From Cenococcum geophilum 1.58 (Eukaryota; Ascomycota; Dothideomycetes; Gloniales; Gloniaceae): a stretch of DNA of 64,000 nucleotides. The notes under the pieces are model-generated. The model did not search any database. It saw only the letters and a program-made list of their open reading frames with translations, and had not been told where the DNA came from. The stretch lies in NCBI GenBank assembly GCA_001692895.1, contig KV748228.1:125344-189343 (forward strand), in the 5' to 3' direction. This document shows positions 1 through 11,127 of this stretch, in pieces; the stretch's first letter is position 1, and each line of letters begins with the position of its first letter. A program made the translations under genes and the position numbers.

Positions 1-310
1 TTTGGCCTTCATTAATCTGCTTACTAATGTCTGCTATACTATATATGTAGTATAGTACGTAGCGGGTGGTAGAGGTCTTGTAGGGTCCGTAAAGGCAGTT
101 AGCGGGTCCGTGGTGGTTCGTAGAAGGGTAAGGGTGTCCGTAAGGGGTCTTAATAGGTCCGTAGTAGTTCACAGAAGGGTAAGGGGTCTCCGTAAGGGGT
201 CTTAGAGGAGGTCGGGGTATTGAGGTAGTTGGGGTGGTCGCGTTTTTAGTGTGATCGCGTTCTTAACGTGGTCGCGTTAACTACTGGTACAGTAGTCAAT
301 ATCTCTAATT

Positions 311-460
311 AAGGTGGAGCGTAAACGTCTTCTAAAACCAGGGTAGATTTAGGGTAGTTCTAGATAAGGTAGAGCGTCAGACGTCTTCTAAATCTAGAGT
401 ACTTTAATTCTCTTTAACTAAAATAGGGGCTTATAAGGTAGAGCGTTAGACGTCTTCTAA
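311..460. repeat. three spaced 25-bp direct repeats in the protease-RT linker of H
   Basis: Copies start at 311, 366 and 435 and share AAGGTRGAGCG followed by ACGTCTTCTAA. They are not contiguous. On the minus strand they encode a repeated KTSxALPY-like peptide, so they were probably part of pol. More degenerate repeats (GGGTCCGTAAGGGGTCTTA-like) fill 60-210. Confidence 0.6.
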
Positions 461-739
461 GCAAGTGCGTATCTCCTAATCTGTGCGCGCTCACTAATCA
501 GTGTTGGTACCAATTTAATGGTATGAGTCGTGTCTAGGGGCACGAAATACGTTTAGTATCGTATGCTCATTTAGACGGTGGTGACTTTTTTCTTCTAATT
601 GTATATGAAGAGGTAGAATTTAGGGGGTTTCCTGAGCTCGCTTAGCTCACGTGATTGCGACCATAAATTCCTGTACGAACTCGTTTAGACAATATCCTTT
701 AGGCTTATTAGTAATATACGTCCTTCTAAATATTTATTA

Positions 740-1160
740 TTCTATTATTTAAAGGCTTTAGTCTTAAAGCGTATCTTAGGATCTACTTCTATAAGCTAAG
801 GGTATCTAAGGATAAGATTATAACCTATAAAGTTAGCCGTCCAGAAGGGTTACGGGCTAACTACCTTAGTGCGGTTATGCATGTTAGCCACTAATACTAT
901 AAGCTTATAGGCACTATATAGCTTAATCCGATGCTTATCCAAAAAGCCTATAATAGGTTTCTACTACCTTTACAATAGGATAAGTTTATACTCTTTTACT
1001 AAATTATATTATATAAGATTAATTTCAGCGCCGCTATTATATAGTGCTTAGAACTATCATATCTTACCTATAGGGAGTGTTATTTCTAGCTTAACAGCAA
1101 TAAGGAGAGTCTCTCCTTCTATATCTTGCCCTAGTTGCAGCTAAAAGAGGTCCGCGACTA
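740..1160 (-). pseudogene. Gypsy H aspartic protease, catalytic Asp mutated
   Basis: Retroviral-type aspartic protease that would cleave the polyprotein. Minus-strand translation around 1010-1047 reads ALYNSGAEINLI, matching the family's DSG active-site loop with Asp replaced by Asn (codon AAT at 1036-1038). Downstream are NLVKEY and, near 800, a segment like the YDLILGYPWL flap-distal motif. The GAT codon follows a T, so the loss is a TpG-to-TpA change as expected from RIP. It is followed leftwards by the linker to RT, which carries the 311-460 repeats. Confidence 0.7.
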
Positions 1161-1229
1161 GGGCTTTTCTTTTTTTAGATTGTTAGTGTGGTTATTACCC
1201 TACTTATTTTTCTAATAGGATCTACCTCT

Positions 1230-2850
1230 AGAGTTTTCTCTTAACTTCTTAGAGTATTTCTATAAAGGTGCCGGATAGGTGTTAGGTTAACCCTAGGAGT
1301 TTTTCCCGTTATTTAAGGTTCCTAACTTTAACCCTTCTAAAGTTCTCTTTAAGAACGGCTTCTTTAAAGGTTGGGTCTGCCCTACGTTATTACTAAAGTA
1401 CCTGCGCTTTTAGTAACCCCCTAGCTTTCTACCAGAAGAGGTTTAGTTTCTTACCGTATCCTTAGCGTTTAGAACCGCTCGTTTAAAATCCGTATATATA
1501 GTAATCCACGGTAGGGCTCCTACGCGCTTTATTTCGTTATAAATTACTAGCTTAATTCTAGCCTAAATAAATTCGATTTTCTCCTTTTTGCGGATACTGC
1601 CGTCTTTGTTTTTAAAGGGCTTTAGATCTATTTATTAAGCACGAGTTTCTATAAAGTTTATAAACTAGCGGAAGTCTTAACGGTCTAGCTATATACTATT
1701 CCAGAATTATTCCGTATTATCGTATTATATAATATATAGATCTTAGGTCCAACCCTTTAGGAAGGTCTATAGCTATAGCCATATTATAATTTACTCTTTA
1801 TTAAGTTAATTAAGCGCAATCTAGTTTAGTAATTGGTCTTTAATCTTACTAATAATCTAGTATATACGCTCTTTAGTATTATCTCATATTATCAGCATCT
1901 TAAAGAAGTTGTCTACCTCGCGAACCCAATCGTCTAGCTATTAGGCGTTAGGTCTATAACAAAGTTTTAAACTATTAAAGGCCTTAGCTAGTTAGTCTAT
2001 ATCCTTTTTCCGTTTATTATATAGGTGCCTCTTTAAGTCTTTTATACCTCCTTAGGTAGGTATTAAGTAGCCCCTAAGAAGCCCTTAGCCTTAACTAGGT
2101 TATAAAAGAATTTACCTAGCTTAGATTAAACCCTACTAGATATAGATTTGCCCTTAAAGGGTTCTAATATATTTATTAGTGGCTTCCTCCCGTATAGCTT
2201 TTAAGAGCCTTATAACAGCTTCCTAATATCTATTTTAAAGGAGATTGGTATAGGGCTCTTAACCTTCTAAACTTAGGCCTAGAGAAGCTCCTGCTATAGA
2301 GGTAGTATTAGCACTAGTGGCTAGTATGGGTTTCCTAATAAGCCTTAGGTCTTAAGTTAGTATTTAGGTTTAGTTTCCTAAAGGGGTAGGCCCGCTTAGC
2401 TTATAAGCAGTTTATATACCGCCACTATACTAATTATAGGCCGGTAGTCTTCCGGGAGGGTTCTAGTTGGGTCCCTAGTTAGACGCATTAGTATATTCCT
2501 CTGGCATTTCTAGCTTAGGGGAAGATCTTAGGGTTACCTCTAGCGCTTAATCTTCTAATTAGCCTAGGTGGGGCCAGAGGGGTTCTGGTTGCTTTTTAGT
2601 AGCGTTACGACCGTTATAAAGGGTGTCTGCGTTTTCCTTAGCGGTAACTATAGGTATATGAGAGTCTTTAAGCTCCTGGAGCATCTAGGTATTAGGGCTC
2701 GTTCGGCCGTCTTACCTAAAGGGTTATATTATCGCAATCTCTCGCTATTAGAGGGACCTTCCTACCTTTACGCGACGGCTTTCTATAAGGTATTTGTAGA
2801 GTTTCCGTTTAGGTTATTGCGAGATTTTAAGGGAGGATAGTAGTTATAAA
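1230..2850 (-). pseudogene. gag-like region of Gypsy H
   Basis: Structural protein expected to form the virus-like particle. Minus-strand translation with TAA/TAG read as sense gives a long frame; around 1895-1940 it contains LDDWVREVDNFFKML, a capsid-like segment of the kind found in fungal Gypsy gag proteins, followed by a basic, charged C-terminal part. No CCHC zinc knuckle was recognised. The start should lie just inside the LTR at about 2850, but no preserved ATG decides it. A plus-strand 90-codon open frame at 2568-2840 lies antisense to the N-terminal part and is taken as a shadow. The ends are approximate. Confidence 0.5.
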
Positions 2851-2858
2851 TAAAAGAT

Positions 2859-3139
2859 GTAAACAAATAATCTGGTCCTTAAAGCCGACTACCCTTTTAA
2901 AAAAGAGTAGGAAGGATTTAAATATAAGGGGATCTTGTAGATAGGGGGCTATAAGGACACGATTGTGAAATAGGATAGATTAGTAAGAGAGACGAATCCT
3001 TAAGGAGGTAAGGCCTCTAGGATTGTGGAGACTATATACTATAGGTATATACCTTTAGTATGTAACCGGTGACCATCCAAGGGGCGTCTAGGGGTTGTCC
3101 TAAGGGCAATCTAAGGTGTCCGTAATAATATCCCTTACA
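2859..3139 (-). repeat. 5' LTR of Gypsy H (281 bp)
   Basis: On the minus strand the LTR begins TGTAAGGGATATTATTACGG and ends TTTGTTTACA, giving inverted TGTAA/TTACA termini. Its first 200 bp align with plus-strand 59951-60150, which follows a polypurine tract, so both are LTRs of one family. The last 80 bp diverge between the two copies. The five bases outside it (3140-3144, ATATT) are one half of the expected target duplication; the other half is off the window. Confidence 0.75.
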
Positions 3140-6100
3140 ATATTGTTCTTAAATTCCTTTAAGGGTTTAAGGCTTTACTACTAGCTCCCTTTAGTCCTAT
3201 AGGCCTTTACTTTTCCTAACTATTAGCTATTTAATTCTTATATACTTAGCTTATTCTTTAGCTAATACCTAGTTTACTTTTTATCCTTAATATACTATAG
3301 ATATATATTCTTTAGGCATTCCCACTACTATTATCTATTTAAGCATTCTTCTATAAGGAATCTTTTTAGTTAAAGTATTAAGATTCCTAACTCCTAAACT
3401 TCCGTTAAATGCTATTTATATATATTTAGTATTTCTATACTATTGCTTATTTAGCGCCTAATATATCCTTATAGGGCACTTCTAATTCTTCTTCTTTAGG
3501 TTCTTATGCATTTTATATATATTATCTATATATATAATCCACGCCAATATATAATACGCTAGGTGCTTTAAGTTAACTCTTAACTCGTCTTTATCTTTAA
3601 GTTTAAACCTTTGCCGTATTAATCTAAACGTTATAACTTTATTTATAGGTATTAAAATATATCTCTTACTTCTCTAGTCCTCTAATCGTTCCTTTAAATC
3701 CTTTAATATTATAATTAAGGCTCCCTTAATGTAAGTTATAGCCTTTTCCGTAATAGGGTGGTCCTAGATAACTCTTTCATCTAACTATATATAGAAATCT
3801 TCCTACTTATTATTATGCCTTTGTCTATACCACTTTTAGTATAATTACTGGAGTATATATAGCTTATCTATATAGAAGTATCTTTTTATTATTATATTGT
3901 AATAGCCCTTTATATATTGTTTTTTAAACCTAGTAGGGATTTCTAGATTCTCTTCGTCTTCCAGTTTAGTAAGCTATTTGGCTCTTAACATACCTGCCTT
4001 AGGCCTATTAGTAATTCTTTATATAGGTGCTCTGTCCCTTATATAACTTAGTATACTAGTCTTTTAATCTAGCTTTTACTCTTACTATATAAGAATTCTC
4101 TGTCTAAATTCCTCTTTAGTTTCTTTTAGTTTGCGTCTTATAAGTAGATCCTTAAAGTCCTCCTACTTCTTAATTACAGTATTAGTTTTTTAATCTTATT
4201 GCTAAGCCTTACTCGCAATTTCTTTAATGGTCCTTATTCTGTTGCTAAAATCTTAATTCTATAGAATTCTTAATCCTAAGCATGCTTCTTTCTTAAGTTT
4301 AGCTCTAGCCTTAGTCTAACTAGGCTTTTTTTATATTCTTATCTCGTCTTAAAAGTCTTAAATCTTACTTATCTTGTCTTAAGAGTCTTATGCCTTTAGG
4401 AAACTTTATCCTAAGCTTATTTATATATTACTAAACTAAGCCGTTGCTCTGTTCTATTAGTTGTTGTTTATTATAGGTCCTTAAGCTTATCTTATCCCGT
4501 CTTAGGAATCTTAAGCATCTCTTATCTCTTTTTAAGAATCTTAAGCCTATAGCCTTTTACCTTTATTAAGTGCCGAAGTAGTTTATTATCCTACTTTTTT
4601 CGCGTCTTATAAAGCAATAGACATTATATCTAGTAGGGTCTTAATTCCTACTAATGTTCTCTATTCTATAGTAGAATTATCTTCTACCTTTTTTATAATA
4701 TCTTAGAGGCCTATATACTTCTAGTAAGCTACTTTTATTACCTTATCGTCACTAAATATTTTACTTATATTAAATTTATTATCCTTAATATCCAATCTAT
4801 AAACTAGTTTATTAGTTCCTTTAAACTCTAATAATTTTAGCTTCTATAGCCAATAGCTTGCGCCATACTTAGCGTCCTTATAAATTTAGTGTGACGGCTT
4901 AAACTATTAAACAAATGTCTTGACAGAGACTTAAATAAATGCTTGCAAGAAGAAGTGAACGAATGCTATATTATAAAGATATTAAGCTAAGGAGCAAGAG
5001 AAGGTGGTAAGGCCACGTCTATATATATACCAAGTCCTAAGCGAACCCCTGACTAGGTGACACGCCTTAGCGCCATTATATTTAGTATGCGTTATTATAA
5101 TAAAACGCGAAACTTTTAATTAAACATTTTTTTGTTCCCTATAGCATATTATTATCCCTCTATATATATATATATTGTCTACTAGTCTTATTCCTCTTAC
5201 TATATAATAACTCTAACTACTTTTATAGTCTTTAGCGTAATAACCCTATTTTCCATAATTTATATAAGCTCCTTCTTTAAACTATTTTTCTTACTATAAA
5301 GTCTGCCTAAACGTCTTCTACTACTAAGATCCCTGGTTTAGCCTCTGCTTCTTAAATTTTTAATTACTTAATTCTTATCCTCTAGGTTTCTATAATTTCT
5401 TATTTTATCTTTTAAATTCATTTGTATTACTTAGGTCTATTAGCTCTGCGCTATACTATAGTTTTTAACTTTAGTTTTATTATTACGTGCCCTACGCCTT
5501 ATATAACTATAGAACTCTATTTTAACCCTTCTTTGTCTACTTTCTTTAGTAGATCCTATTATTAATCTTAATTGCTTAATTAATTAAATCCCTAAGAGTA
5601 TCTGTATCTTCCATTAAAATAATTATATTTTAGACTTTTGCCTTAAGTCCCTATTTATACTATGCTATAAGCGCCTTATTATTCTATTTAACTTATATTA
5701 CTAATATTTAAAACTATATTATATACTTAATTACTAAAGTTCTTTATACTAGGTTTTAAAGCCTTCTTTTTACTATAGTAGTTGCCTTTAGGTCTCTAAA
5801 TATTTGCGTTAAGCGTTCCGTAAACCCGTTCTAACTTAAAAATATATACTATACCTCCGTAAGGTAAAATTTAAACTACTTAAGTGCCCTTCCTGTTAAG
5901 AATAATCCTACGTAAGTAATTTAATCCATAGGCGTTTTTACCTTTACCCCTTCCTATATAACCTTAAAGTGTATTTATATAAGGAATCCTTTAAGTTTTA
6001 ACTTCTCCCCTAAGAATTGCTTAATTAAGGGTAACTTAACATTAGCTGCTCCGATTCTATTAATCCTTTCTTTAAATATCCTATTATTGTCTATTAATTA

Positions 6101-6229
6101 ATTAACTATTTTCTATAGCTATCTAACAGTAACTAATTGCGAGTTAGTATTTACTATACTGGTATTATTACCTAATCCTAAGGTAGTCGCCGCTATGGAC
6201 GCCGTCGTAGCTGCTACTTTTAGTGGCAT
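3140..6229 (-). pseudogene. gag and start of pol of Gypsy B'
   Basis: Structural polyprotein of family B. The minus-strand start codon is at 6229-6227 (MPLK...), matching the gag start of Gypsy B at 39440. The frame corresponds to the whole B gag, the zinc-knuckle region and the long Lys/Gln-rich stretch before RT. Many TAA/TAG codons interrupt it. The catalytic part of pol is not present because homology ends at 3140. Confidence 0.75.
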
Positions 6230-6268
6230 ATTATTTGACTTCTTTTACTATAACCTTAGTAGCAAATA

Positions 6269-6687
6269 TATAACAAAGCCTTATAGGAAATACTATAGTA
6301 GGCTTGTTAATGGGCTAGGTATATAGGTATAGAATAGTCAACAACGTAAATATAACTGGTGGAGTGGTTACCCAATAGATTAACTCTAATTATATTCTAA
6401 GAAGAACTATAAAAAGAGGAACTATCTAGGTAGGGACTATAGTCCTTTAAATACACAACCGTACTCCTAAGAAATCCTCCTTATCTGTAAAGTACGTCTT
6501 ATATATAAGGTACATAAGTTCCTCTTATTCCTCTTGTTTAATACGTAGCACGTTATATAACCTTAGTTACTATTCCTTATTACATAGTTCTAGCGGTTCC
6601 ATTCTAGACCGTACTTTAATTAACCAACTAGCTGCTTCCGACTCCTCTCCTAGTAGTTATAATATTGTACTTAAAGCGTCCGTAACA
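6269..6687 (-). repeat. 5' LTR of Gypsy B' (419 bp)
   Basis: Reverse complement of the family B LTR at 38982-39400 and 54855-55273. It has the same length, starts TGTTACGGACGC and ends GGCTTTGTTATA on the minus strand (ancestral end ACA mutated to ATA). Confidence 0.9.
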
Positions 6688-7760
6688 CTTTCTCTCCTAA
6701 AAACTTACTCCTACTAAATTGAACTATAAGATATATAATAAAGAACTACTTATAATTATTAAATACTTTAAATAATAGCGTCTAGAATATAAAGGATGAT
6801 TATTCCTAATATTCGTATTAACGGACTATAAAAACCTATAGTACTTTATAACTATAAAGCAATTAATATAACGCCAAATTCGTTAGGCCGAATACCTTTT
6901 ATAATTTAACTTTAAGATTATATACTAACCTAGTATACTTAATTAGAAGCCTAATTTATTAATATAATAATTATAGGACTTACCTATAAACGCCTCTAAT
7001 AAACGGATTGTAAATTAATTACAAAGTCTACTGCCCCCTAAACGCTTTAAGAAACTATACCCTATATTTCTAAACGCGGAGCTTAATAGGAATAAATTGG
7101 AAATTAATAAGTAGGATATAGAAATTAATAAATTAATAGAGTATAAATATAAAAATAACCCCTAAATAGTAAATATAATAAAATTAATTTAAATAGGGAA
7201 CTATTATAAAGTAAATTAGCGTACGCTTAAATAGTATAGGAATGGTATATAAATAAAGGACAAGCTTCTGCGTAGGACTTTAAGGAAGGTAATATAGTTT
7301 AATTAAATATACAAAACCTAAAAACCTAATAACCCTTAAAAAAAACTAGACTAGAAGTTTGTAGGCTTATACTAAATTAAGAAGAAACTAAGCCCATATA
7401 CTTATAAACTTAAACTATTAACTAAGATAAAAATACATCTAACGTTTTATATAAACCTACTGTAACCCTTAAAGGGTAAACCTATAACTTATAAAGTACT
7501 ACTTCTACCTTTTATAATTATTAATAACGATAACGGTTTTTACTTTATTAACTTAATTAACGATATATAATAAAAGATATATTCTAAATAATTTAAACTT
7601 CTTATTAAATAGGAAGGATATAAGATATAAACCTAGGAACTTTATAAGCAAATTAAGACTAATACGCCTTCCCTCGTAAAAGAATTCTATAAAGACTATC
7701 CTTTATAGCCTACTTTAGCTAGATAAATATAATATAAAGGTAAACAACTACTACCTAACA
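6688..7760 (+). pseudogene. Gypsy G pol: RNase H, zinc-binding end, chromodomain; integrase core missing
   Basis: Translation with TAA/TAG as sense reads FLS.KLTPTKLNYKIYNKEL, then LTDYKNLYF and a QIR.AEYL block, the hallmark segments of Gypsy RNase H (6700-6950). The linker leads to a LRKVI/KPNNP segment near 7320, equivalent to the start of the integrase zinc-binding region. The frame then jumps to KKLDQKFVGLY and a chromodomain (7480-7700: LINDI...NW..LY.LE). The integrase catalytic core (about 250 residues in the family) is absent, so this copy is internally deleted at about 7330. Confidence 0.65.
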
Positions 7761-7861
7761 TAAATATACAAAACATGATAGTAGGAAGCTTAAATTTAAA
7801 AAGAACTTAAAATATATTATAACGTTTATAATACGGTTATATAACACGCAAGATATTAAAA

Positions 7862-7990
7862 AACTTTAACTAGCGGTTAAAGTTGTTTAATTAGTTAAGA
7901 TTGCCTTGCTAAGACCCTCTATAAAGATATTAGTTCTACTTACCGCCTTAATTAAGCTAATAGTAATTTTTTATCCCGGGGATGGAAAAT
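7862..7990. repeat. paired-hairpin module, copy 1
   Basis: Two short palindromes lie about 80 bp apart in the 3' untranslated part of Gypsy G. The first (7862-7884) is AACTTTAAC-TAG-CGGTTAAAGTT, 9-10 bp arms. The second (7966-7990) is centred on ATCCCGGGGAT flanked by A/T runs. The same two palindromes, in the same order and orientation, occur at 50899-50996 in Copia C. Confidence 0.7.
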
Positions 7991-8118
7991 CCTAATTAGT
8001 CTATTTAATGATAGAACTGATAAAACTCTATACCGCTACTTAACGTAAGTATATAAACGCAATAAGCGATAAGTCTTAACTAAAATTAAATTATTTTAGG
8101 CCTTTAGCTAAAGGGGGG

Positions 8119-8347
8119 TGTACTATAACGGGACTAGCCTAGTTATAGTAGGAATGTCTTAGTAAAACACTTAACAAATAAATTCCAATGCATTAACTAA
8201 ATTTTATTAAATTCTACCGAAGTCTATTAAAGACCACGTGCGTATATACGCACGCATCGACTACTAAGATCCCTAACTATTTAATTTATAATTCCCTCGT
8301 TATTCCTTTCTCTTCTTTACGCAACGTCTTATACTCTATAAGAGCCA
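8119..8347 (+). repeat. probable 3' LTR of Gypsy G
   Basis: It starts TGTACTATAACGGGACTAGC right after a purine tract (CTAAAGGGGGG). The right end is placed at GAGCCA because recognisable RT of Gypsy F resumes after it; that end is uncertain. Confidence 0.5.
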
Positions 8348-11090
8348 TATACCCTTAGATTTAAATAGAATTTATATTATTCCTTTAAATCTTCCTTAAA
8401 GCCTCTTTATACCTTTATAGTTCGTTATAAGTAGAGCTAAGGTTATTATAAAGCTTAATATTCGCTAGGCCTTTTACTAAATTAAAATAGACCCTAGGTC
8501 TAAGAATTTTACTATATTTTAGACCTATTATAAAACGTATAAATATAAAGTACTTCTTTTTAGACTAACTAACGGACTAGCTATTTACTAGCGGTATAGA
8601 AATAATGTACTCTTTAACTACCTTAACAACTTCTATACGGCCTATTTAAATAATATTATAATCTACTTTAAGAATAAGCTAGAATACGAAGAGCACGTCT
8701 ATAAAGTCCTATAATGGCTCCGCGAGGCTAGCCTCTAAGTTAATATTAAGAAGTTAGAGTTTAATATTAAGCGTATAAAGTACCTAGGTTTTATTATTAG
8801 TATAAATAAAATTAAAGCCAAACTAGAGGAAACGTCTATAATTAACTAGTAAGTACTCCTACGGACCGTAAAGGGGGTATAATTATTTTTAGGTTTTTAT
8901 AACTTCTTCTAACGCTTTATTAAGAACTACAGTAGGATTACCTAGCCTTATAACCGTCTTACTAAAAAGACTAACCCTTCTACTTTATCGCTATATATAG
9001 GCAGGCCTTTAATAAGCTTAAAAAAGGCTAGTATTAGCTTCCCTATTTGCCTATCTTAACTTAAAACGGCCCTTAATACTAAAACTAACGCTTTAAACGG
9101 CGTAATATATAGTGTTTTTTCCTAAAAGTAACTGGACGGAAAATGGCACCCTATTATATACTATTTAAAGACTATAATAGATGCCGAGCTAAACTACTAT
9201 ATCTATAATGAAGAAATGCTAGCTATTATCTCTAGCTTTAGCACTTATATATATAGCTAAAGGGGACCCCTAAGCTAATTAAGGCAGTTTTAGATTATAA
9301 GGCCCTAGAATACTTTATAATAACTAAGGCCCTTATAGCCCGGTAGGCACGCTAGGTAAATACCCTATCTTTATTTAATTTCTTAATTATATATAGACTA
9401 GGCGCTATAAACTATACAGACGCTCTTATAAGGCGTAAATAAGACCTAAATAACTAGACGGCTATAAAAATCTTATTATAGACCTAGACGCTACTATAAC
9501 TAGAATACCTTAATCCCTAAATACGGGCAGAACTAAGTATAGACTTCTTAGGCGCTAAGATATATTTTATTAACTCCTTTAAACTTAACCTTATTAATAA
9601 ATTACTATAGGCTAACCAAACGACCCCCTCTCTATAAAAGTACCATAAAAAGGTAAAGAATATTGCTAGCCTACAGTCCCTTAAAAACGGACTACTTAAG
9701 CACTAGAAACGGTTAGTAGTAGCTAAGAAATAGAACTTATAGACCCGGCTTATTGCTAAAACTTATACCTAGGTCTTTACGGCCTACTATAAAAAAAATA
9801 AGACCTATAAGATTATTAGTAACCGAAACTACTAGCCTAGAATAGTTATAGATATTAACCGTTATATATAGAACTATAACAGCTGCTATAGATCTATAAT
9901 CCTATAAGATAAAACCCTAGGGCTATTAAAACTACTTCTAATACTAGAACGCCCCTAGTAGTATATCTTTATAGACTTTTATAAGCTATCTATAGACCGT
10001 AACGGATACGATATAGTTATAATTTTAGTTAACTGCTTTGGCAAGCGCCCGTTCTTAATCCTATATTATAAGAATATTAATGCTAAAGAAGCGGCCTAAC
10101 TATATATTTACTACGTCTACTAAATTTACAGACTACTAAATACTATTATATCTAATCGCGGGCCGTAATTTATATCGGTATTTTAGAATAAGTTTACCTA
10201 GATCTTAGGTATTAAGCTAAAGCTTTCTATAGTATACTACCCCTAGATAAACAGTTAGACCGAAATTGTAAATTAATACTTAGATTAGAGACTTTAGCTC
10301 TTTATTAACTACTTCTAAGATAACTAGGCTAAACTGCTACCCTTAATAAACTATACCTAAGTAATCCTACCCTATAACTCTATAGGATTTGTCCCTATTT
10401 AACTAGAAATGGACTACTTACCCTATATAAGCTTTAACTAGGAAAGACTAGAAGGACCCTAGACCGCATATAAAAAACTATCTTATAAGGAAGCACGGCA
10501 GTACGCTAAGCGCTTAGAAGAAGCCTAGAAGGTAGCCTATACAAATCTAGAAAAGGCTTAGAAATTAATATAATAGTAGGTAAATAAGTATAGGCGAAAG
10601 CCTGACTTTACTATAAGAGATATAGTTTAGGTTATAATAAAGAACTAAAAGACGGAACGACCTAGCCGTAAGCTAGACTATTAGATAGTAGAACTATATA
10701 AGGTTCTTAAGAAGATAGGCAACTTATATAAAGTAAAGCTCCTAGATTTAATTAAGGTTTACCCTATTTTCTCTCTAAATAAACTATAGAAAGCTATAAA
10801 TAACCTATTACCTAGATAAAATAATAAACCTCCTTTATCGATCTAAGTTAATAGCGACAGTAAATAGGAAATTAAAGAAATACTAGCCTGTAAGCTTATA
10901 AGGGGAACATTAAAATATTATATTAGTTAGAAAGGGGACAACTTAGACCCTACTTAGTACCCTATATAGAACTTTACAGGTAGTCCCTATAGGCTTTAAA
11001 AGTTTTATAGCCGTTACCCTAATAAACCCGGACCCCTAAAGTACCTTAACAAGTAAATAAAGTGCTAAAAGAGCGAAAACGATAAGCTAC
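8348..11090 (+). pseudogene. Gypsy F pol: RT, RNase H, integrase, chromodomain
   Basis: RT copies the element RNA and integrase inserts the product. RT begins around 8440 with RAKVIIKLNIRQAF; the catalytic motif reads AYLNNIIIY, where the family has YLDD, with both Asp codons AAT (8649-8654). RNase H follows at about 9070-9420 (DAELNYYIYNEEMLAIISSF, then DYKALEYF). Integrase spans about 9480-10620 with IISNRGPQFIS, where the family has SDRG, so a catalytic Asp is also lost. A chromodomain lies at about 10860-11060 (EIKEILACKLIRGTLKYY). The frame is broken by many TAA/TAG; the N-terminal RT is missing. Confidence 0.85.
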
Positions 11091-11127
11091 CTATTAAGCA
11101 TAAATATAAAAATACCCTATAGATATA

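Larger units (their letters stand above)
1..3139 (-). mobile_element. Gypsy-type LTR retrotransposon H, 5' part, RIP-degraded, runs off left edge
   Basis: Read on the minus strand, this is a 5' LTR (2859-3139), a gag-like region, an aspartic protease and a protease-RT linker, then the window ends. It interrupts the minus-strand Gypsy copy B': homology of B' to Gypsy B stops at 3140, matching B near 42366. The far LTR and the rest of pol should lie left of position 1. A related LTR sits at 59951-60232 on the plus strand. The Gypsy assignment rests on the protease and the order gag, protease, linker; no RT is in the window. Confidence 0.75.
3140..6687 (-). mobile_element. Gypsy family B copy B', minus strand, 3' part missing
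   Basis: The sequence is the reverse complement of Gypsy B at 38982-42366: same 419-bp 5' LTR, gag, and the segment leading towards pol. It ends at 3140, where element H is inserted. Its right end abuts the RNase H of Gypsy G exactly, so B' is inserted in G; bases 6688-6692 (CTTTC) would be one target-duplication copy. All differences from B that I compared are transitions. Confidence 0.85.
6688..8347 (+). mobile_element. Gypsy-type element G, 3' part, internally deleted
   Basis: Plus-strand remnant with RNase H, a truncated integrase, a chromodomain, a 3' untranslated stretch containing a paired-hairpin module, a polypurine tract (8108-8118) and a 3' LTR. Its left part is cut off by B'. It appears to sit inside Gypsy F, whose RT resumes after 8347, but I could not confirm a target duplication. 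Confidence 0.7.

Noticed and set aside
2568..2840. 90-codon plus-strand frame
   Set aside because: Antisense to the gag-like region of Gypsy H, with no homologous features of its own.
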